Part shown: piece by piece, positions 7,641 through 14,436 of the stretch
Numbering within the stretch: the stretch's first letter is position 1
Layout of the letters: the number at the start of each line of letters is the position of its first letter
Assembly (NCBI RefSeq): GCF_015163075.1
Contig: NZ_JADDXU010000033.1
Location: forward strand, 1 to 64,000
From: Streptomyces justiciae
Lineage (GTDB): Bacteria > Actinomycetota > Actinomycetes > Streptomycetales > Streptomycetaceae
Length of the DNA stretch: 64,000 nt
Direction of reading: 5' to 3'
Made by a program: the position numbers and the translations under genes
Notes under the pieces: generated by a model
The model's input: the letters and a program-made list of their open reading frames with translations, nothing else
The model's database searches: none
Told to the model about the DNA's origin: nothing

Positions 7641-8243
7641 ATGAGCACACCGAGTACCGAGCAGCCACAGCCGCCCGGGTCCGCCTTCCGGCCGCCCACG
7701 CAGCGGACGGAGGCACCCGCACCGGCACCGCCGTCCGCGCCCGGCCTGCCCGCGGACCCGCCCGAGCCCGACCTGGCCGTCCTGAGCCTGCCCGAGCTGC
7801 GCACGGTGCGCCGGGACGCCCAGCGCGACGAGGCGGACCTCAGTTATGTACGGCGGCTGCTCCAGGGCCGTATCGACATCCTGCGCGCGGAGCTGGCGCG
7901 GCGCTCCCCGGCGGGCGAGGGCTCGGTGGTGGAACGCCTCTCGGAGATCCTCACGGACGCCCCGGCCCGCCAGCGCTCCTCCGCCCGCCACGTCACCCTG
8001 GGCACCCCGCACAACGAGGAGTACCGCCGCCTGGCCGCCGACATGCTCGCCGAGGTCGAACTCTCCGACCTCGCGGCCCGCACGGACGCCGAGCTGAACG
8101 CCGCGATGGGCCGCCTCGTCCGCTACGAACAGCAGGTCTCCCGCCGCCGCCAACGCCTCCAGCACACGACGGACGAGTGCAGCGGGGAGATCGCACGCCG
8201 GTACCGGGAGGGCGAGGCCCAGGTCGACGACCTGCTGATGTGA
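7641..8243 (+). CDS. rsiG: RsiG, c-di-GMP-dependent anti-sigma factor for WhiG
   Basis: 200 residues. A Pro-rich disordered N-terminus (1-45) precedes two long helices, each carrying one copy of the c-di-GMP-binding motif E-x3-S-x2-R-x3-Q-x3-D: EADLSYVRRLLQGRID (about residues 69-84) and EQQVSRRRQRLQHTTD near residue 160. Both copies are perfect. In Streptomyces, RsiG holds the sporulation sigma factor WhiG inactive when loaded with c-di-GMP, coupling the second messenger to spore formation. The gene is near other developmental regulators (devE/devA/devB). Confidence 0.92.
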   Translation: MSTPSTEQPQPPGSAFRPPTQRTEAPAPAPPSAPGLPADPPEPDLAVLSLPELRTVRRDAQRDEADLSYVRRLLQGRIDILRAELARRSPAGEGSVVERLSEILTDAPARQRSSARHVTLGTPHNEEYRRLAADMLAEVELSDLAARTDAELNAAMGRLVRYEQQVSRRRQRLQHTTDECSGEIARRYREGEAQVDDLLM

Positions 8244-8319
8244 GGGGGACCTCCCGGTCAGGGGCGGCGGGGGCGAAAAACGTTGGGGCCTGCACCCACC
8301 ACCGTCCTACCGTGACCCC

Positions 8320-9576
8320 ATGACCACCCGCCCCGCCATCGACGTCCGCCCCATCACCGCCGCCGACATCCCCGACTGGATCCGCGCCCTGCACACCGGC
8401 TTCCTGCGCAGCCCCAGCCCCACCCAGGAGGAGATCGACTCCCGCACCGGCTACCTCCTCGCCCACCGCACCCAGGGCGCCTTCGACGCGGGCCGCTGCG
8501 TGGCGACGTACCGCTCCTTCGACCAGCAGCTCACCGTCCCCGGCGGCAACCAGGTCCCCGTCGACGCCATCTCGAACGTCGCCGTCACCGCCACCCACCG
8601 CCGCCGCGGCCTCCTGACCCGCATGATGACCCAGGACCTCGCCGCCGCGAGGGAGCGCGGAGACGTCGCCGCCACCCTCATCGCCGCCGAGTACCAGATC
8701 TACGGCCGCTACGGCTTCGGCCCCGCCACATCGATGACCGAGTGGACGGTCGACGTCCCCCGCGCCGGCCTCGACCCCCGCTGGTCCGCCCCGGACGACG
8801 GCGGCCGTGTCGACCTCGTCGACGGCGAGGACGTCCGCAAGCTCGGCCCCGACCTGCACGACCGCCTCCGCCGCGCCCAGCCCGGCGCGGTCAGCCGCGA
8901 CGACCGCTGGTGGCAGGTCAACACGGGCGTCGTCCACCTGGACCGCACCCCGTGGACCGAGCCCTTCTACGCCCTGTACCGCTCCCCGTCCGGCGAGCCC
9001 GAGGGCCTGGTGTCGTACGTCTGCGACGACAGCTGGCACGACAAGCAGCCGCACGACACGGCCCAGGTGAAGTGGCTGATCGCGACGACCCCCGCCGCCG
9101 AACGCGCCCTGTGGCACTACCTCTGCTCCATCGACTGGGTCACCCAGGTGAAGACCGGCTGGCGCGCCCCCGACGACCTGCTCCCGCTCCACCTCCCCAA
9201 CCCGCGGGCGGCGAAGGCCACCACAGCACAGGCGGACTGGTTGTGGGTGCGGCTGCTGGACGTCGTACGGGCTCTGGAGGCGCGTGCGTACGACGGGGAG
9301 GGCGCCCTCGTCCTGGAGGTGGCCGACGCGGCCGGGCCGGCCGGTGGGCGTTACCGGCTGGAGGCGGCGGCGGACGGCGCTTCCTGCACGCCGACCGGCG
9401 CCAGCCCCGAACTCACCCTGGACGTCGCCGACTTGGCGGCGCTGTGGCTGGGCGACGAGTCCGCCGTACGGCTCGCGGCGCTCGGCCGGGTCCGGGAAGA
9501 ACGAGCGGGCGCCGCCAAGGTGGCCGACGCCCTGCTGCGTACGTCCAGGCGACCGTGGTGCCCGGACATGTTCTGA
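8320..9576 (+). CDS. Eis-like GNAT-family N-acetyltransferase
   Basis: 418 residues, the length of the Eis family (two GNAT-like domains plus a C-terminal sterol-carrier-like domain). The acetyl-CoA loop is seen as ISNVAVTATHRRRGLLTRMM (about residues 84-103), the A-motif with RRRG. The C-terminal MF-OH end (PWCPDMF) fits the Eis feature of a terminal carboxylate near the active site. Eis enzymes acetylate aminoglycosides or other amines and proteins; the substrate is unknown here. Confidence 0.8.
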   Translation: MTTRPAIDVRPITAADIPDWIRALHTGFLRSPSPTQEEIDSRTGYLLAHRTQGAFDAGRCVATYRSFDQQLTVPGGNQVPVDAISNVAVTATHRRRGLLTRMMTQDLAAARERGDVAATLIAAEYQIYGRYGFGPATSMTEWTVDVPRAGLDPRWSAPDDGGRVDLVDGEDVRKLGPDLHDRLRRAQPGAVSRDDRWWQVNTGVVHLDRTPWTEPFYALYRSPSGEPEGLVSYVCDDSWHDKQPHDTAQVKWLIATTPAAERALWHYLCSIDWVTQVKTGWRAPDDLLPLHLPNPRAAKATTAQADWLWVRLLDVVRALEARAYDGEGALVLEVADAAGPAGGRYRLEAAADGASCTPTGASPELTLDVADLAALWLGDESAVRLAALGRVREERAGAAKVADALLRTSRRPWCPDMF

Positions 9577-9622
9577 GTGCTCCTTCCGCTGGACGACGAG
9601 GACGAATCCGTAGCTGTGACTG

Positions 9623-9674
9623 TTCAGTTGTGGCTGTGCGATCCATCCGTGTTCAGTTGTCGGTGTTGAGTTGT
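9623..9674 (+). repeat. Three near-identical TTCAGTTGT motifs
   Basis: TTCAGTTGT at 9623-9631 and 9652-9660 and TTGAGTTGT at 9666-9674, in an AT-richer gap behind the acetyltransferase gene. AGTTGT also occurs in the DevA-type promoters nearby. Purpose unknown. Confidence 0.4.
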
Positions 9675-9709
9675 GACTGTGCTGTCTTCTGCTGACCGAT
9701 CAGGCTCCC

Positions 9710-9731
9710 GGCTCCCCTCCGGAAGGGAGCC
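9710..9731. terminator. Bidirectional hairpin between the acetyltransferase and the small membrane gene
   Basis: GGCTCCC / GGGAGCC stem with an 8-nt loop, placed between two convergent genes. Confidence 0.55.
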
Positions 9732-9768
9732 CGATCGGCCGGACTGACCTCGGACGTGGGCGGTCCGG

Positions 9769-9951
9769 TCAGCCGGACTGGGCGAGCAGCATCACGAGGA
9801 TCGCCGCTCCGAGGCCGCCGACCATGGTGTTCTTGGCCTTGACGCCGACCGTGAGCAGGAGGAAGGCGATGATGCCCATCGGCCCCCACTTCCACTGGAC
9901 GAGCTGCTCGAATCCGATGGCGAGGGCGGCGACGGCGATGGCGAACGGCAT
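9769..9951 (-). CDS. 60-residue membrane protein paired with devE
   Basis: ATG start with GGGGGGA ribosome binding site. Two hydrophobic helices around EQLVQWKWG (MPFAIAVAALAIGFEQLVQW, then GIIAFLLLTVGVKAKN) and a third hydrophobic end. It is a clear paralog of the protein at 11084-11272 (shared VEQ/FEQ-x-VQWK and LLL-S/T-VG-V/L-KAKN motifs). Each copy is divergently transcribed from a DevA-type GntR gene, across about 200 bp. Function unknown; the pairing suggests regulation by, or signalling to, the regulator. Confidence 0.75.
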   Translation of the reverse strand: MPFAIAVAALAIGFEQLVQWKWGPMGIIAFLLLTVGVKAKNTMVGGLGAAILVMLLAQSG

Positions 9952-10042
9952 GACGATCCCCCCTGGACGAAGCATGGTGTCGTGCTCGGTGTCGTGCACG
10001 GCCTGCTGGCGCCAACCCCCTTGAAGCTTGACCATGTTCTGA

Positions 10043-10059
10043 AAGTTGGCGACCAACTT
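10043..10059. promoter_or_regulatory. Inverted repeat AAGTTGG-CGA-CCAACTT, probable DevA/DevE operator
   Basis: Seven-bp arms with a 3-nt centre, between the divergent small membrane gene and devE. The same half-sites (CCAACTT / AAGTTGG) form the palindrome in front of devA at 11378-11397. DevA is known to bind its own promoter; the site assignment is inference. Confidence 0.5.
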
Positions 10060-10107
10060 CACTGTACTTATCTCCGCTTGGATGCGGCTCATAACCACCT
10101 TTCCGCG

Positions 10108-10145
10108 AACTGCCCAAAGATGGCGGGAAGTTGTAGTGTTTGGTC
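10108..10145 (+). promoter_or_regulatory. devE promoter, apparently leaderless
   Basis: The -10-like TAGTGT (10134-10139) is followed by TTGGTC and the GTG start codon. The block from AACTGCCCAAAGATGG to the start is nearly repeated in front of devA, including TTGGTCGTG. Confidence 0.6.
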
Positions 10146-11048
10146 GTGGACCCGAAACCCGCCTCTGTCGATGGGCTGGAGATGGCGCAGCGGTCACAGA
10201 AGTCTCCTCGTGAGGTGGCGGACGAGCTGCGTTCCCGTATCCGGTCCGGTGAGCTGCGGCCGGGTCAGCGCATGCCCACCCAGGCCAGGCTGGCGTACGA
10301 GTTCGGGGTGGAGCGTGGCGCCGTACGGCAGGCCCTGCGCATCCTGCAGTCGGAGCGACTGCTCACCAATGTCTCCAAGGGCAGCCCCGCGACGGTCGCC
10401 CCGGACCTCGGCAGCGCGCTGACCGGCCCCGGAGCCCCGCCGCTGCCGACGATGGTCGCCCTCGCGCCGCGCGTCGCCGCCGCCTTCGCCGCACCGCACG
10501 TGGAGATCGACGCCCTGTGCCTGACGTCGGTCTCCTTCAACCTCGCCCTCGCCGAACCGCTGCGCCAGATCCACGCCGGACGGCTGAAACCGGCCAAGGT
10601 CGACGTCCGCATCCTGCTGCCGAGCCGGGACATCGACCTCGCCTTCCCGATCCCCGTGGACCCCTCCACGGACGGCAGGGTGCAGCGCCGCTGGCTGTCC
10701 CAGCGCAACGCCCAGGGTCAGGTGCTCCAGCACAACCTCCACGCCCTGCGCGCCACCCACGGCATCGACGTCAAGGTCACCTTCCGCGCCCTGCCCTTCA
10801 CCCCGCCGGTGAAGCTGTACCTGCTCAACAACACGGAAGCACTCTTCGCCTACTACACGCTCACCAAGCGCGAGGAGGAGATCGACCACGAGCACCTGGT
10901 GATGTACGACGCGGAGGGCACCCAGTCGATGCTGTTCGCCTTCGAGCAGGGGGCCGGGCTGCGGGACACCACCTTCGTCGAGCAGTCCCACCTGTGGTTC
11001 AACGCACTGTGGGAGACGATCAGTTCGGAGCTGACGCTCTCGAGCTGA
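10146..11048 (+). CDS. devE: DevE-like GntR-family regulator (DevA paralog)
   Basis: 300 residues from the GTG that abuts a leaderless promoter. Winged-helix GntR domain at about residues 16-80 (SPREVADELRSRIRSGELRPG, YEFGVERGAVRQALRILQSE). The C-terminal effector domain (VDVRILLPSRDIDLAFP, HGIDVKVTFRALPFTPPVKL, WFNALWETISSELTLS) is not UTRA or FadR but the DevA type. It is strongly similar to devA downstream. In S. coelicolor devE and devA are duplicated regulators with different roles in aerial growth and sporulation. Gene order devE, small gene, devA, devB matches that locus. Confidence 0.85.
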   Translation: MDPKPASVDGLEMAQRSQKSPREVADELRSRIRSGELRPGQRMPTQARLAYEFGVERGAVRQALRILQSERLLTNVSKGSPATVAPDLGSALTGPGAPPLPTMVALAPRVAAAFAAPHVEIDALCLTSVSFNLALAEPLRQIHAGRLKPAKVDVRILLPSRDIDLAFPIPVDPSTDGRVQRRWLSQRNAQGQVLQHNLHALRATHGIDVKVTFRALPFTPPVKLYLLNNTEALFAYYTLTKREEEIDHEHLVMYDAEGTQSMLFAFEQGAGLRDTTFVEQSHLWFNALWETISSELTLSS

Positions 11049-11083
11049 GGTCTCCCACAGAGGTGGATCCGGGCTGTTCCTCT

Positions 11084-11272
11084 TCATAGGGCCTGCCCCG
11101 AGACGAGGAGCGCGAGCACCACGGCGCCGATGGAGCTGAGAGCCGGGTTCTTGGCCTTGAGGCCGACGCTGAGGAGCAGGAGTCCGAGGATGCCGGCAGC
11201 GCCGTACTTCCATTGGACGGTCTGCTCGACGCCGACGACGAAGATGGCGGAGAGGAGATAGATGGCAGGCAC
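11084..11272 (-). CDS. 62-residue membrane protein paired with devA
   Basis: GTG start with GGGGGAA ribosome binding site. Sequence MPAIYLLSAIFVVGVEQTVQ continuing WKYGAAGILGLLLLSVGLKAK, then NP and a final hydrophobic helix. Paralog of 9769-9951 with the same VQWK and VG-x-KAKN signatures. It lies back to back with devA across a 220-bp region rich in dyads. Unknown function, probably membrane-embedded. Confidence 0.75.
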   Translation of the reverse strand: MPAIYLLSAIFVVGVEQTVQWKYGAAGILGLLLLSVGLKAKNPALSSIGAVVLALLVSGQAL

Positions 11273-11377
11273 GGTGGTTCCCCCTTAGGGCGTGAGGCGG
11301 GCATCCGGGGCGAGCGGATGTGGGGGGCTGTGCGGGATGGTGGCGAACAAGAAGGCGAACAAGGAAGCAAAACTTCC

Positions 11378-11397
11378 GCCAACTTGGAGAAGTTGGC
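11378..11397. promoter_or_regulatory. Perfect palindrome in front of devA, probable DevA operator
   Basis: GCCAACTTGGAGAAGTTGGC: 8-bp arms with a 4-nt centre. Lies between the divergent small membrane gene and devA. Shares half-sites with the devE region. Confidence 0.55.
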
Positions 11398-11412
11398 AAC
11401 CATCTCTGCTGT

Positions 11413-11446
11413 AGTTGTCCCCACTTGGTACCTACTCTGAAACAAC
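11413..11446 (+). promoter_or_regulatory. 34-nt block upstream of devA, also found at 6952-6985
   Basis: Begins AGTTGTCCCCACTTGG and ends AAACAAC; 29 of 34 positions match the copy near dtd. Contains CCACTTGGTACC. Ends 46 nt before the devA start codon. Confidence 0.5.
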
Positions 11447-11454
11447 TCCCAAGC

Positions 11455-11492
11455 AACTCCCCAAAGATGGGCGCGAGTTGTAGCGTTTGGTC
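11455..11492 (+). promoter_or_regulatory. devA promoter, apparently leaderless
   Basis: -10-like TAGCGT (11481-11486), then TTGGTC and GTG. Conserved with the devE promoter block from AACTCCCCAAAGATGG onward. Confidence 0.6.
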
Positions 11493-12365
11493 GTGACCCA
11501 GGAGAACGTGGCAGTGAACGGCAGCAGAAAGCTCTCGCCCCAGGAGATCGCCGACATCCTCCGGGACCGAATCCGCTCCGGCGACCTCAAGGCGGGCGAC
11601 CGCCTGCCCACCCAGGCCGAACTGGCCGAGGAGTTCAACGTCGAACGCGGCACCGTCCGCCAGGCCCTGCGCGCACTCCAGGAGGACGGCCTCCTCAGCA
11701 ACGTGAGCAAGGGCAGCCCACCGCGGATCGCGGAGCCGGCCCCGGTGCGCGGTGCCCCGCAGCCGACGATGGTCGGGCTGGCCCCGCGCCTGACGGAGGC
11801 GTTCGCGGCGCCGCACGTGCGCGTGGACGTGGTCAGCCACACCTCCGAGACCCTGATGCTGGCGCTCGGCGAGTCCCTGCGCCGCATCCACGAGGGCAGA
11901 ATCCGCCCCGAGACCATCGAGTTCCGCGTCCTGCTGCCGTCCCGGGACATCAACCTCGCCTTCCCGGTGCTGGTCGACCGCGACGGCGAGGAGGACCCGG
12001 TCCACCAGCGCTGGCTGGAGATGCGCAACGCCCAGGCCCACGTCCTGAAGTACAACCTCAACGCCGTCCGCTCCACCCACGGCATCGACGTCCGCATCAC
12101 CTTCCGCGCGCTGCCCTTCACCCCGCCGGTGAAGATGTACCTGCTCAACGGCGAGGAAGTGCTGCTCGGCTACTACATGCTCGAAAAGCGCGAGGAGGAG
12201 TACGAGAGCCAGACCCTGGAGATGTACGACGCCCTGGGCTCCCAGTCCGTCCTGTTCTCCTTCGTCAAGGCGGCCAGCCAGCGGGACGCGGCGTTCGTGG
12301 AGGAATCCCAGAAGTGGTTCGACGCCCTCTGGGAAACCATCACGACGGACCTGACACTCTCCTAG
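11493..12365 (+). CDS. devA: DevA-like GntR-family developmental regulator
   Basis: 290 residues from the GTG at the leaderless promoter. GntR winged helix at about residues 14-78 (SPQEIADILRDRIRSGDLKAG, EEFNVERGTVRQALRALQED), then the DevA effector domain with FRVLLPSRDINLAFPVLVD and TFRALPFTPPVKMYLLNGEE. In S. coelicolor DevA is needed for normal aerial hyphae and spore septation and represses its own operon. The stop codon overlaps the start of the next gene (TAGTG), giving the devA-devB operon. Confidence 0.88.
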   Translation: MTQENVAVNGSRKLSPQEIADILRDRIRSGDLKAGDRLPTQAELAEEFNVERGTVRQALRALQEDGLLSNVSKGSPPRIAEPAPVRGAPQPTMVGLAPRLTEAFAAPHVRVDVVSHTSETLMLALGESLRRIHEGRIRPETIEFRVLLPSRDINLAFPVLVDRDGEEDPVHQRWLEMRNAQAHVLKYNLNAVRSTHGIDVRITFRALPFTPPVKMYLLNGEEVLLGYYMLEKREEEYESQTLEMYDALGSQSVLFSFVKAASQRDAAFVEESQKWFDALWETITTDLTLS

Positions 12366-13120
12366 TGACTTCTGATACGGCGCAGACTGATTCGGTGACA
12401 GCAGAGACAGAGAACGATCCTGAAGCACTGGACCTCCGGGAGCTGATCAGGCACGCCCGAGTCGTGCTGTGGGACTTCGACGGCCCGATCTGCCGCCTGT
12501 TCGCGGGGCACTCGGCGGAGCGGGTGGCCGCGGAACTGGTCGAGTGGCTGGAGAGCCGCGGCCTGCACGGCCTGGTGACCGAGGAGGAGCGCAAGTCCCT
12601 CGACCCCCACGTGGTCCTGCGTGCCGTCGACCTCCGCCACCCCGGCAGCGATCTGGTGGCGGAGTTGGAGGAACGTCTCACCCAGGAAGAACTGCACGCC
12701 GCGACGTCGGCGATGCCGACGATGTACGCCGACCCGCTGATCCGGACGTGGTCCGCGGTGGGCTCACGCCTGGCGATAGCGACGAACAACTCCCCGCGGG
12801 TGGTGCGCAAGTACTTGGCCGGACGGGGTCTGACCGCGTGCTTCCACCCCCACATTTACGGCCGCACCCAGAACCTCCACCACCTCAAACCCCACCCGCA
12901 CTGCCTCAACCACGCCCTGAACGCGATGGGCGCGGCCCCTTCGGCCGCTTTGATGATCGGCGACACCCCGTCGGACTACCTGGCCGCGCGGAGCGCCGGC
13001 GTCCCGTTCCTGGGCTACGCGCGTAACGGGCGTAAGGAGCGGTTGTTGCGGGAGGCGGGGGCCTTGGTGGTGGTCAACTCGCTGGATGTGGTGCGGGATG
13101 TGTTGTTGGGGCGGGTCTGA
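12365..13120 (+). CDS. devB: DevB-like HAD-superfamily hydrolase
   Basis: 251 residues, GTG start sharing one base with the devA stop. HAD motifs: WDFDGPICRLFAG (motif I, nucleophile Asp and DG), IATNNSPRVV (motif II), and GDTPSDYLAARSAGVPFLG (motifs III/IV), with a helical cap between I and II (about residues 40-110). Likely a small-molecule phosphatase. In S. coelicolor devB is required for aerial mycelium on rich medium. The substrate may be the metabolite sensed by DevA; that is inference. Confidence 0.88.
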   Translation: MTSDTAQTDSVTAETENDPEALDLRELIRHARVVLWDFDGPICRLFAGHSAERVAAELVEWLESRGLHGLVTEEERKSLDPHVVLRAVDLRHPGSDLVAELEERLTQEELHAATSAMPTMYADPLIRTWSAVGSRLAIATNNSPRVVRKYLAGRGLTACFHPHIYGRTQNLHHLKPHPHCLNHALNAMGAAPSAALMIGDTPSDYLAARSAGVPFLGYARNGRKERLLREAGALVVVNSLDVVRDVLLGRV

Positions 13121-13206
13121 GTCGGCCGGAGCGTAACAGGGGCATCCCAGCCCACCTCCCTTCCACTTCTGCAGTCAATGCCTCAACTCGCCTGCCAATT
13201 GGGCTG

Positions 13207-13294
13207 ATTGACTTGAAGGTGGTTTGCCCGGTTGCGGTGATCCCTTAACCAACTGTCCAGTCAAGTCGTGCAATTGACTGGAGATTGGTTTGCC
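13207..13294. repeat. Direct repeats flanking the third GntR promoter
   Basis: A 22-nt element beginning ATTGACT and ending TGGTTTGCC occurs at 13207-13228 and 13273-13294 (18 of 22 identical, 66 bp apart). An 8-bp inverted repeat CCAGTCAA/TTGACTGG (13257-13264, 13274-13281) with offset AACCAA/TTGGTT flanks lies over the second copy. Likely operator of the regulator that follows. Confidence 0.55.
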
Positions 13295-13304
13295 GGTGGA
13301 CGGC

Positions 13305-13322
13305 AGGCGGTACGGTCGAGGC
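13305..13322 (+). promoter_or_regulatory. Leaderless -10 element of the third DevA-type gene
   Basis: TACGGT at 13311-13316 followed by CGAGGC and GTG, the same 6-nt spacing as devE and devA. Confidence 0.5.
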
Positions 13323-14195
13323 GTGGGCGCACGGGAGAACGGTGAGAGCGGCGGCAAGGAGTTCCAGCGAGTCGCCGATGCGCTGCGCGCCCGGATGATC
13401 GACGGGACGTACGTGGTGGGGTCCTACCTGCCACCGCAAAGGGAGCTCACCCAGGAGTTCGTCGTCTCGCGGGACACCATTCAGCGTGCGCTGCGAGAGC
13501 TGGCCGACGAGGGTTGGATCGCGTCCCGGCAGGGCAGCGGGTCCCGGGTGATCAAGGTGCTGAGCTCCCGGCCTTCGGTGGCCAAGGAGACCCGAGGGCG
13601 CCACGGAGTGACACTGAGTGACGTATTGGGACCGGCATTCGAGAAGCCTCAAGTCACGCTGGACGTCTACACCTTGTCGGCCGAGTCGCTGAGCGCGCAT
13701 CTGCTCCTTCAGGTAGAACGCATCCATGCCGGCGAGATCTCCCCTGAGCACATCGCTCTGCGGCTGCTGCTGCCGGACACCGAGCTGGCGCTGCCGTATC
13801 CGCGTGTGAAGGGCGACAAGGAAGATCTGCGTCTGCAGGAACGGCTGCGGGCCATCAGCCGCCGGCACACGGATTCGCTGCGCGGGTTGCTCAATGACCT
13901 GCAGACCGAGCAACTGGTGCCGTCCGTCAGTTTCGACATCAGGCACACTTCACTCCCCCCGGCGTTCAAGCTCTACGTCGTCAATGGCGTCGAGCTGCTC
14001 CATGGTATGTACAACGTGATTGAGCGTCAGATTCCGCTGCCCAGTGGAGAGGTGGTCACTGCACTGGACGTCCTCGGGCTCAGTGCGACGCTGACTCGCC
14101 ATGTGAGGGATGAGGACCCGGACTCGCAGGGATCGATCTTCGTGGACAACATGCGGGTGTGGTTCGACTCGGTGTGGAACCGGCTCTCCGAATAG
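13323..14195 (+). CDS. Third DevA-type GntR-family regulator
   Basis: 290 residues from the leaderless GTG. GntR helix-turn-helix at about residues 15-75 (FQRVADALRARMIDGTYVVG, QEFVVSRDTIQRALRELADEG). The effector domain aligns with DevA in order: IHAGEISPEHIALRLLLPD, SFDIRHTSLPPAFKLYVVNG and WFDSVWNRLSE. It is more divergent than devE and devA are from each other. It precedes the double-kinase gene by about 240 bp on the same strand. No small membrane partner gene is seen. I do not recall this pair in the equivalent S. coelicolor locus, so it may be acquired. Confidence 0.8.
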   Translation: MGARENGESGGKEFQRVADALRARMIDGTYVVGSYLPPQRELTQEFVVSRDTIQRALRELADEGWIASRQGSGSRVIKVLSSRPSVAKETRGRHGVTLSDVLGPAFEKPQVTLDVYTLSAESLSAHLLLQVERIHAGEISPEHIALRLLLPDTELALPYPRVKGDKEDLRLQERLRAISRRHTDSLRGLLNDLQTEQLVPSVSFDIRHTSLPPAFKLYVVNGVELLHGMYNVIERQIPLPSGEVVTALDVLGLSATLTRHVRDEDPDSQGSIFVDNMRVWFDSVWNRLSE

Positions 14196-14436
14196 CGGCC
14201 GAACGGTGACCGGGGCGCATGGTTCGGTGCGCTAACATTCCCGCACCGCTGAGCAATCGCTCTGTTCCGCGCGTATGGACGTGGCAAAGAGCCAATCTCG
14301 CACGGCCTGCCGAACGATAGGTGGCAAAACCACTCGTTATGGCTACTCCAGTCAGGCTCCGGTCGTGCCTGTTAAAACCGGCAATTAGTGTTGCCGTGCC
14401 TGTCGTCTGTCGCGCGAACGATCCGGAGTGTGGCCT

